A stretch of DNA of 64,000 bases from Amphibalanus amphitrite (taxonomy: Eukaryota; Arthropoda; Thecostraca; Balanomorpha; Balanidae): NCBI RefSeq assembly GCF_019059575.1, contig NW_024881599.1:1-64000 (forward strand), in the 5' to 3' direction. The notes beneath the pieces are model-generated. The model saw only the letters and a list, made by a program, of their open reading frames with translations, was not told the origin of the DNA and did no database searches. Each line of letters opens with the position of its first letter. The stretch's first letter is position 1. Positions 57,801-64,000 of this stretch are shown in pieces. A program made the position numbers and the translations under genes.

Positions 57801-60800
57801 CTGAACTGTAATACACACCTAGGGGGGTAATTATAGACTGGACTGAAACACAGCGGCGTCCAGAGGTCGGCAGTGTATTGACTGAACTGAAATACACAGC
57901 CGGGACATAGTGACTGGACTGAAACACAACAATAGCCGCAGGTCGGCCTTGTTCGAACTAAAATTAATAGGAGGAACATTACGACCCAGACCCAACGGAC
58001 TGAAATGCAAAAAGCGTCGGCAGAAGTGATACCAGTCTGTGGTTGTCAATTCCATCGCCCTTATATCTAAAACATGCAAAATGGGCACAAAAACTAGCTC
58101 GTATATCTATAATCCTCCCACTCCCACCGAGACTCCGAGTGACCTTACCATGAGTTTCTCGGCGCGGGAGAGGACGCAGTACTGCATCAGCTGGAAGTAC
58201 TGCACCAGCTTCATGTTGCCGTGCATCTGCACGTCCGTGTAGACCCTGGCCGGCTTCAGCAGGCGCAGCAGGCACTGGTACACCTGTAAGACACGTGAGA
58301 ACACGTCAGAACGCTCGGTAAGGTGTCAGGGGTTGAGTCAGGGGTATAATTTTACACCGAAGCTGTAATCAATCGTTAGTTTGGATCTGGATTCTGGACA
58401 GACGTGCCAATGCGTGCAATAAGGCATTATATGTCGATACAGTTAACATCTTGCCATAGTGGACACAGTCTTGGGCATTTTTAACATTAAAGGGCAAGCT
58501 GCTGGGGATATATGTCCAAAATCAGCTATCTCCCCTTAGAGTATCCACCAATAAGTCATCGCCGGACACGTGCCCCCTTTAAAAACATTCCCACGCATAT
58601 GCCAGCGGCCGTCCCGCTCCAGCCCACCGCTAAGCCGGACTGACCTGGTGCAGCACGGTGAGCGCCTCGGGCGGCAGGGTCAGGTCACCCGAGTTCTGGC
58701 GCTGACGCTGGGCAAACAGGTGCCGGAACTGTGAGGACGGCACCAGACCCACTAGCAGCAGGCTGGCCGCTGGAAAAGACCGGCAAACGGCACAGGTCAG
58801 GTCACAGTTCATACGGGCCGGCTCAGAAATCACCAAGCTTAGAGTGCTGCTTATTTTAGTTAATATCAATTGATAGTTGTAGGCTTGATTAGTGAACGAG
58901 TCCTCGAAAACAATACCTTTAAAACACCCGAAAATACGGTAATACAGCAGTCACTAATAGCTGGTTCGAAACACTTATGTAGTACTTAGCGGTGTGATTC
59001 AAACCATGTAACTAGTGCCTCAGCAACCAAACGTGTTGCAGTACTCGTTGCGAAACACAATCAAGGTTCGGTTTCTGTTTCTACAAAACCACAAGCCCTA
59101 CCCAGCACCCTCCCGATCCCCGGGTTTACTCACAGGCTCTGACGCGGAACTGGGCGTGCCCGATGAGGAAGTGCTCGCACCAGTTGTCGAGGTTCTGCAG
59201 CACCCAGGAGTGCACCTGTTTGTTGCGCGGCACCTGAGCGGCCAGCCACTCGAGTACCGGCTGGGGACAGAACTGCGCCACCTCCCAGATGTGCTGCAGC
59301 GCCAGCTGGGTGAAGCAGGGCTGCTGGCCGCCGCCGCCAGTCCCGCCGGCAGCCGAGTCAGCCTCCACCAACAGCGTCAGCAGACGGAAAAAACGGCTGA
59401 CACCCCTGAGACAGACGGACGGACACGGATACGGGCGGTCAGCGCTCAGCAGATCAGCGAACACGGGGCTCATGCTTTCACAATGAAAGAGCGCTACGAC
59501 TGACCCTTGCTAAGCCGTAATCGCCACGCCATATGTGGAAGGCTTTTGGTGTCAATACATACATACATACATACATACAAAGGCTAAGCCGTATTTAATT
59601 CACCCTCGCGGCTGGTTTCACTGAATAAAAATCAGTTAACATCTCCAGACTCGTCATCAACCCCATCTGCCTAAAATATCTTTCTTTCTCCCAAGGGCTC
59701 CAAGTCTCAGCTGTCTCACATTCTGATCCGTCTCTTATTCCAAACTGTCCCACATACTGATCCCACTCTCGCTCCTGATCTTTCTATCGCGCCTAAATGA
59801 TCCCTCCCCTCTCCGACTCCTCCGTCCGCTCGTCTCTCACCTCCTGGTGTTTGATGACGGCCTGGAAGATCATGCCGACCAGCAGCCCTGCCAGCCGCTC
59901 GTTACACCGACAGAGCGCCAGCACCAGGGTACAGGTGGCACGCACGTTCAGACCGTCCTTGATCTGGTGGTACAGGAACGGGAAGCCCTTGCCGCCTGTC
60001 GACAGAGGCAGAAAGGCAGCTGGGGGTTAGATGACTGTACCGACGTTCCGCATTTAGTTAGTCCGGGAATACGTGACAAAGTGACAAATCACACACAGAA
60101 TTCGTGAGAATTCGTGACGAATCACACACATTTACTGTCAACCACCTGGAGCCTGGCCTGAGTGGCCAACATGAAAGGTAAAGCATATGCAAGAAATACT
60201 CTCAACTATTAGAAGAAAAAAAAACAGCTCAAATATCTTCCTTAAAAAACAGTTCACGAGCAAACTCCACTATCCTTGAGTGGCTACTCTTGTCTAAGCA
60301 GTCATTCAGACCAATGCAGACCACCACAGTCCGGACTCTCCCCTCTCCATCCCTCTCTACCCTTCTGAATCCATACCTGCAACTGCGGCCAGATCTGAGG
60401 CGGAGAGGGACAGCCGGCCGTCCTCCCCAGTCCTCTCTACCCTCCGTAGCCTTACCTGCAACTGCGGCCAGATCTGAGGCGGACAGCGACAGCCTGCCGT
60501 CCTCAGTCCGCGACTTCTCCACCAGCAGTGCCACCAGGCTGATCATCTTCTCCAGGCTGGCCGGCCGGAACTTATCGGCGGGCCGCACCGGGCTGGGGCC
60601 GGGCCCCGCGCCGGGGCCGGGGCCGGGACCGCCGGGGCCGGGCCCGCCGGCCGTCTCGGCCTCCTCCTCCTCCTCGTCCGACACCTCGTCGGACTGGTGG
60701 CGGGTGAGGGAAGAAGGGTCAAACACCTCGTCTGACTGGTGACGGGTGGGGGGAGGGTCAAACACCTCGTCAGACTGGCGACGGGTGGGGGGAAGGGTCA

Positions 60801-63206
60801 GAGTCAGACTGGCAACAGGTGGGGAGTCAGACGCCTCGTCAGACTGGTGACCGGTGGGGGTGGGGGTGGGGGAGGAAGAGTCACTGTCGAGTCGACACGG
60901 GAAGCACAGACCTCAGCTCACACCGTGACTCGGGCATTACAAACACGAAGTTCATGTTCAAGAAAGTTGCTGCTTTTCAGGAGCAAGACTTTAAAGTGAG
61001 ATGCAGCTTCACAAAACGTTCTTGACTTCACAAAACGTCTCCACTCATATTCTCAGGTATTTAAAGAGAATCGGGACAAAACCTCGACATCGAAAAACAT
61101 CGAACACGAAACTTATTCTCTCATTTTTACTACGAAAATGAGTGTCAACTTTTTTATTAACTCAATAGACCGGATAAGTCACCAAACCAGCCAAGTCATT
61201 TCGAAAACTGGATCCATGGGAGAGCCTCCTGCCTCTGGAATAAGTTTCCAGCGTTATCCGGTATCTTTTCACTCACATTTTCCGGTATTTGGCTCAGGTA
61301 GAAGTTGACCATGGTCGTGATACACTCTGTGGCCAGCAGGAACTTGGTCTCGGTGTCGCCCATTTTGGCAAACTCGAACAGAAACGCAAAGTACTCGGTG
61401 AGATTCCGCAGGTGAGACTTGGCGCCGTGCTCCATCTGAAATAAGGCCACGAAGATTGTCATATGATGCTGTACGGCTTGGATTTTGGGTTGGACGAAGA
61501 AACGGATTATGTTGAGAGAGAAAAAAAGAGAAGAAACAGCCGCATCAGATTTGAGGAGCGATTCAAGAAAGGGTAACTGAGTCCATCTGGTGCCAATTCA
61601 AATGATTCATCACGTACCGCGTTCGTTGAGTTGTGGTATGCATTGTAATGGAGCCCGATTTAAATTTCAAACGAGGTTCCATCGGTTTTGACGTCTGACT
61701 CACCAGTAAGATGAGTTTTGCTTTGTTTTCACTCACCAGTGATATAAGTTTCCGTACGAAGCGTGTGACGCAAGAGCGCTGTCCGAGCTCGGAGGGCCGC
61801 GGCTGCTGTCCCTCGGCCGGCTGCAGGTACAGGCCGCTGTGCACTGACCTGGGAGAGTGGAAACACGGCCATATAGCATACACAGACAGAGGCGCGACAA
61901 ACAAACAGCAATGGTCCCTCGGCCGGCTGCAGGTACAGGCCGCTGTGTACCGACCTGGGGCGCACGGAGACAAGGTCATGTAACATACACAGACAGAGGC
62001 GCGACAAACAAACAGCAATGGTCCCTCAGCCGGTTGCAGGTACAGGCCGCTGTGTACCGACCTGGGGCGCATGGAGACAAGGTCATATAGTATACACAGA
62101 CAAGACAGTCAAACGGCAGCCTGCTGTCCCTCGGCCGGCTGCAGGTACAGGCCGCTGTGTACCGACCTGGGGCGCGCGGAAACACGATCATGAATGAACC
62201 TTCCCACATTCATATACGACGATAAGACAGAAAAGGCCTCGGAAGACTTCATGAGTGAAGGCAGCTGCATGCGCGCCTGAACCAATTCATCTGTTTACAC
62301 ACTAAGCTAAGCCACACACAAGCTCTTTCATCACTCCCCCTACCACCAGCCTACATTAATCAGAAGTACCACAGCCAAATGCACGACATTAGCTGCGTCG
62401 TGTTTTAGTTTTCCCTTAGCAATCGGACCCGGGACCCAGCCCAGCGACCCAGCCCGCACCCGCGCCCGTCCGCTGCCGTACCTGAGTTTCTGCACCACGT
62501 GAATGCAGAGCCGCTGGAACATCTGGCGCACGATCTGGTTGGGACACTTGATGAGGATCTGGATGGACCACCACTCGTCGGTAGCCATATGGTCTAGGAA
62601 CCACTCCCGGGCCGCCTGGATAACAGAAGAACGGGACGTCATCGATCTGAGTGACCAGTGGTCCTCCAGGGAACACTACCAAAAAGCTGAAGAGAGGCGG
62701 CCACCAACAAATGCTGATCAAAGCAAAACGGATGATACAATGTAGAATAACGAAGATGTCAAAGGCTTGAAAAGAGCACGAACCAGTTCGCTTGCTCTAA
62801 AGACCTCAAATGCATAAAAATATTCACATTTCAAGTATATTACTCAAGCTAATCTGACTATTACAGAAACGGATGCAGTAGGGAACCTTGTGGGCCATTT
62901 CGTAACAGTAAAGTTGCAGCACACTAGGAATTTGGCACATTGAACACTACTAACACTTGAAATTACAATGAGTCATAATAAGCCCACGCCTTTCACCGTT
63001 CAACCCGTGTCCCCGGGCTAATCCGCACCTGCGACGCGTTGAACTGTTTGGTGAGCAGCTCGACCCACTGCACCATGGTGGGCTTCTCCTTGGCGTGGAT
63101 GAAGATCTCCAGGAAGAAGGTGGTCGAGAGCCGTGCGGCGCGCAGGGTCACCGCCTCGCTGCGGCTCAGGGTCTGAGGGATGTAGCCGCACACCTGCCAC
63201 ATGAAA
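51708..63206 (-). CDS. USP34-type ubiquitin carboxyl-terminal hydrolase, C-terminal part (19 exons)
   Basis: USP34 (fly puf) is a giant cysteine deubiquitinase that removes ubiquitin from proteins in several signalling pathways. The window holds about 1,140 codons of its C-terminal helical-repeat region; the USP catalytic domain lies upstream, beyond the right edge. Exons, 5' to 3': 63206-63029, 62615-62482, 61848-61737, 61435-61277, 60693-60456, 59995-59841, 59405-59134, 58769-58645, 58283-58149, 57643-57453, 57092-56915, 56610-56491, 56093-55851, 55512-55404, 55036-54804, 54430-54227, 53931-53797, 53486-53159, 51874-51708. All have GT-AG borders and agreeing phases except one junction (59841 to 59405). 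Order and motifs follow vertebrate USP34 throughout. Eight boundaries have extra tandem copies in the neighbouring intron. Confidence 0.88.
51870..52000. repeat. Duplicated last-exon acceptor of USP34
   Basis: The segment GACGCTGTCTATGGCACACA (about 51972) repeats GGCGCTGTCTGTGGCACAGA (about 51867) 105 bp away. Both hold an AG acceptor preceded by pyrimidines on the minus strand. Confidence 0.5.
52490..53180. repeat. Minisatellite carrying about nine USP34 splice donors
   Basis: Units of 48 bp, consensus on + strand CATCTCACCTGTCCGCTCGG then CGGTGGTGGACAGGGACGCA. Donor-like CACCTGTCCGCTCGG (CAGGTG on the minus strand) occurs with exon-end positions near 53159, 53111, 53063, 53015, 52967, 52835, 52723, 52607 and 52497. 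The rightmost five units are nearly identical. G-runs interrupt the left part (52470-52495, 52695-52715). Confidence 0.85.
53159..53486 (-). CDS. USP34 exon r (penultimate)
   Basis: Encodes SWERWSPAAQLSVLADQV, LTGQLRALSLLYH, then runs of Pro and Ala and SLSTTAERT. The donor GGACAG/GTGAGA is at 53159, phase 1. The end of the exon with its donor is repeated about eight more times downstream in the same phase, so other donor choices would add 16-residue repeats. Confidence 0.75.
53797..53931 (-). CDS. USP34 exon q
   Basis: 45 codons: AMEKHIERLLSCAQLAEYL and NSVIYKFCSLFLPK. Acceptor TCGCCAG/GCGA, donor AAAG/GTAAGG. Confidence 0.85.
54227..54430 (-). CDS. USP34 exon p
   Basis: 68 codons: CERDEYDRALLEYFLPYHVL, LMCRVAINHDLLTEPLVTLS and LHLAHFAKLWIDVYQTK. 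Acceptor GCTCCAG/TGCG, donor AAG/GTAGGG. Confidence 0.88.
54572..54660. repeat. (ATT)n and (CA)n microsatellites
   Basis: ATT repeats at 54572-54593 and CA repeats at 54637-54658, in the intron between exons o and p of USP34. Confidence 0.85.
54804..55036 (-). CDS. USP34 exon o
   Basis: Encodes ALKEFVVVLPHESLQVLTPL, HAHSPAAREGTDPAPLGPFF and RPLLQMSVPRLQLPANK. Acceptor TTCCAG/ACGCG, donor AAG/GTAATG. Confidence 0.85.
55404..55512 (-). CDS. USP34 exon n
   Basis: Encodes DVRHALINCKERLEVMRK and LATLLNSFTPPELRAACI. Acceptor GCGTCAG/GACG, donor ATCG/GTACGT, phase 1. Confidence 0.88.
55851..56093 (-). CDS. USP34 exon m
   Basis: 81 codons: VLDARSSWATLISALKVLLD and HEATACHVTGELTELVRLL. One extra copy of acceptor plus first codons lies upstream at 56204. 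Confidence 0.9.
56080..56210. repeat. Duplicated acceptor of USP34 exon m
   Basis: CAGCTGGAACGGGCGTCCAG at 56183-56202 repeats CAGCTCGAGCGGGCGTCCAG at 56071-56090. On the minus strand the outer copy reads GLDARSSW beside VLDARSSW in the exon, each after an AG acceptor. Confidence 0.7.
56491..56610 (-). CDS. USP34 exon l
   Basis: 40 codons: ATDELLKLMSLFVLVHPDTT and EQELREIVAFKRQTLQMYLQ. Acceptor GTTTCAG/GCGAC, donor CTGCAG/GTGAGC. Confidence 0.87.
56915..57092 (-). CDS. USP34 exon k
   Basis: Encodes ADHDDDQVVLFNRSTLPAYY and NHQNLQWAFKNITPYPAQYS. Acceptor CTGCAG/GGCTG, donor GCC/GTGAGT. Confidence 0.9.
57453..57643 (-). CDS. USP34 exon j
   Basis: Encodes FSPYTADLWT, LFHPKLSEPSIAAHHNKQAL and CPENVQLIVSNPHITKNIG. 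Several extra copies of its acceptor and first ten codons lie upstream (57731-57966). Confidence 0.86.
57600..57990. repeat. Acceptor-bearing tandem repeat at USP34 exon j
   Basis: Four to five units of 74-88 bp. Each contains CAGGTCGGCCGTG (or a variant) and CTGAACTGAAATACACAG, i.e. on the minus strand an acceptor TATTTCAG followed by codons for FSP..TADLW. Acceptor positions are 57643, 57731, 57805, 57886 and a degenerate one near 57966. Confidence 0.8.
58149..58283 (-). CDS. USP34 exon i
   Basis: 45 codons: VYQCLLRLLKPARVYTD and KLVQYFQLMQYCVLSRAEKL. Acceptor TTACAG/GTGTACC, donor ATG/GTAAGG. Confidence 0.87.
58645..58769 (-). CDS. USP34 exon h
   Basis: Encodes LLLVGLVPSSQFRHLF and LPPEALTVLHQ. 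Acceptor TTTTCCAG/CGGCC, donor CCAG/GTCAG. Confidence 0.85.
59134..59405 (-). CDS. USP34 exon g
   Basis: Encodes GVSRFFRLLTLLVEA, LQHIWEVAQFCPQP and RNKQVHSWVLQNLDNW. By the visible acceptor CTCAG/GGGTG it needs two bases from the previous exon, but exon f ends in phase 0. A micro-exon or a one-base discrepancy is likely. Confidence 0.78.
59557..59580. repeat. (CATA)n microsatellite
   Basis: About five to six CATA units in the intron between USP34 exons f and g. Confidence 0.85.
59841..59995 (-). CDS. USP34 exon f
   Basis: Encodes GGKGFPFLYHQIKDGLNVRA and NERLAGLLVGMIFQ, matching GGKGFPFLFQHIRDG of vertebrates. Ends in phase 0 at GAG/GTGAGAG. Confidence 0.85.
60370..60490. repeat. Duplicated donor end of USP34 exon e
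   Basis: ACCTGCAACTGCGGCCAGAT occurs at 60375 and 60454, 79 bp apart, followed by 30 further similar bases. Both copies hold a donor (GCAG/GTA on the minus strand). Confidence 0.75.
60456..60693 (-). CDS. USP34 exon e
   Basis: Starts SDEVSDEEEEEAET (the acidic stretch also present in vertebrate USP34), then a Gly/Pro-rich insertion, then FRPASLEKMISLVALLVEKS. Both of its borders have tandem copies in the adjoining introns. Confidence 0.85.
60685..60880. repeat. Acceptor-bearing tandem repeat at USP34 exon e
   Basis: Five units of 34-42 bp with CTCGTCAGACTGGTGACGGG. On the minus strand each gives a pyrimidine-rich stretch, CACCAG and TCAGACGAGGTG. Acceptors are at 60693, 60735, 60774, 60808 and 60843. 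Confidence 0.75.
61277..61435 (-). CDS. USP34 exon d
   Basis: 53 codons with NLTEYFAFLFEFAKMG and a C-terminal FYLSQIPEN. Acceptor TTTCAG/ATGG, donor AAT/GTGAGTG. Confidence 0.85.
61737..61848 (-). CDS. USP34 exon c
   Basis: Encodes SVHSGLYLQPAEG and RSCVTRFVRKLISL, the latter matching RSCVTRFVKKML of vertebrate USP34. Three further copies of its acceptor and first half lie upstream at about 106-bp spacing. Confidence 0.82.
61800..62185. repeat. Acceptor-bearing tandem repeat at USP34 exon c
   Basis: Four units of 105-107 bp, each containing CGGCCGGCTGCAGGTACAGG then CCGCTGTGTACCGACCTGGG. On the minus strand this is an acceptor CCCAG plus codons for SVHSGLYLQPAEG. Acceptors are at 61848, 61954, 62061 and 62166. 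Confidence 0.85.
62482..62615 (-). CDS. USP34 exon b
   Basis: Encodes MATDEWWSIQILIKCPNQIV, one of the most conserved stretches of the C-terminal region. Acceptor TATCCAG/GCGG, donor CTCAG/GTACGG, ending in phase 2. Confidence 0.88.
63029..63206 (-). CDS. USP34 exon a
   Basis: Encodes FMWQVCGYIPQTL and ends KQFNASQ. Starts in phase 2, so the preceding exon lies beyond the window. The acceptor is preceded by a C-run. A second copy of acceptor plus first codons sits upstream at 63276. Confidence 0.8.
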
Positions 63207-63300
63207 CTGGGGGGGGGGGGCACGGTCAGAGATTAGGGAGGTGTAGCCGCAGTGACAGCACACCTGCCACATAAAACTGGGGGAGGGCGAGCACGGACGG
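63185..63300. repeat. Duplicated acceptor of USP34 exon a
   Basis: CACACCTGCCACATAAAACT near 63259 repeats CACACCTGCCACATGAAACT near 63190, each followed by a G-run. On the minus strand both are C-run, CAG and FMWQV-type codons. Confidence 0.75.
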
Positions 63301-63399
63301 AGGTCAGAAGGTGGAAGATGACAGTCGCGAACACAGTCGCGGGAAGCAGTATCGATAATTTGGCTTTTTGACTTTCTGTTTTATTTTATTATTTATTTT

Positions 63400-64000
63400 T
63401 TATTTTGACAAATAAAAAATAAAATTTGCACCCACATATTTTATTCTTCGTTGAAAACTGGTGTAAGGGGGTGTAATGGGCGGGGAAGCCAGCTGTGGCA
63501 AGGATTTTTTCTTCTTCGAAAAACGGTTTCCGAGATATAGGCTCGGGCAATTCCTGGAGGTCACGCTGCAACCCTATGTTTGGCGGCTTATAACTCAGAA
63601 ACTATTGGTTTTCTATGATAAAACTTTATATGGTTCAACTTTTGATCACGTGGTCTTTTGACCTATTTTTCAAAGAGTGACCTTGATATTTTCCCCACTG
63701 AAAGTTAAAATTTTGTCTGATGACGATTAAAGTCTTATCAATGTCATTCATATGCGATAATAAAAAAGTGGTTATCGCCCTGCGTTGACCTCAGGTCAGG
63801 TCATTTTTATGACCTGTCCATTATTACGAGCGGGAGCGACAGCGAGATCTAGAGAACAAAGCAAGATAGCAACAAGCAGTAAACGGTACAGGGTACACAC
63901 GGATAAAGTCTACAATTTTTACTGAGGTCATTTTCAGGTCAGGTCAAAAATGACGTCACAGGGGCAAAAAGGAAGTCAAAATAGCGGCACTACATATGTA
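63400..64000. mobile_element. Partial element of the TGACC-rich type (runs off the window)
   Basis: The sequence has TTGACCTCAGGTCAGGTCAT near 63785, TTTTCAGGTCAGGTCAAAAA near 63930 and TGACGTCA near 63952, as in the interiors of the TTAA elements. No left TTAA end with a G-run hairpin was found, so the boundary is uncertain. It lies in a USP34 intron. Confidence 0.4.

Noticed and set aside
58487-58579. Tiny TTAAAGGGCA...TGCCCCCTTTAA element in a USP34 intron
   Set aside because: Only about 9 bp of inverted match over a 90-bp span, too weak to call.

Overview
This is nuclear DNA from a metazoan. It has widely spaced multi-exon genes with canonical GT-AG introns, tRNA-derived SINE-like and LINE copies, and many short inverted-repeat DNA transposons. 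The genes point to a protostome, most likely an arthropod; the GC-rich, Pro/Ala/Gln-rich exons would suit a crustacean such as a barnacle, but that is a guess. No bacterial operons, CRISPR arrays or rRNA genes were seen.

All host genes recognised lie on the minus strand. From right to left: (1) the 3' end of a USP34-type deubiquitinase gene (Drosophila puf family), 19 exons between 63206 and 51708, continuing beyond the right edge, with the catalytic domain outside the window; (2) a complete aftiphilin (AFTPH) gene, six coding exons between 45854 and 24178, with a 16.4 kb last intron; (3) the first coding exon (20565-19008) of a Ser/Gln-rich gene I do not recognise. USP34 acts on ubiquitin conjugates, and aftiphilin is a clathrin/AP-1/AP-2 accessory protein. 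They are not known to be co-regulated, but both map to 2p14-p15 in human.

Left third (1-18 kb): no supported gene, but a thicket of DNA transposons. It includes a three-deep nest of hAT-like elements with intact 8-bp target duplications (746-4955), a TA-flanked element (6640-7532), a 34-bp satellite (6051-6512), and several 0.9-1.2 kb TTAA-flanked elements. The TTAA elements begin CCC (piggyBac-like), carry G-run/C-run hairpins just inside each end, and have interiors full of TGACC pentamers and TGACGTCA palindromes. More of these lie at 48.7-51.0 kb between AFTPH and USP34, two of them sharing a single TTAA with a neighbour.

The last intron of AFTPH holds a full-length 6.8 kb L1/Tx1-type LINE on the opposite strand. 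It has a 16-bp target duplication, ORF1 with one frameshift and an open ORF2 of 1271 codons with all key endonuclease and RT motifs. The intron also holds other TTAA-flanked elements and a large palindrome.

The most unusual feature is in USP34. Eight exon-intron boundaries are tandemly copied into the adjacent intron, each copy carrying the splice site plus the neighbouring exon codons. This ranges from single extra copies to about nine donor-site copies (52.49-53.16 kb) and acceptor arrays of 4-5 copies (57.6-57.97, 60.69-60.84, 61.85-62.17 kb).
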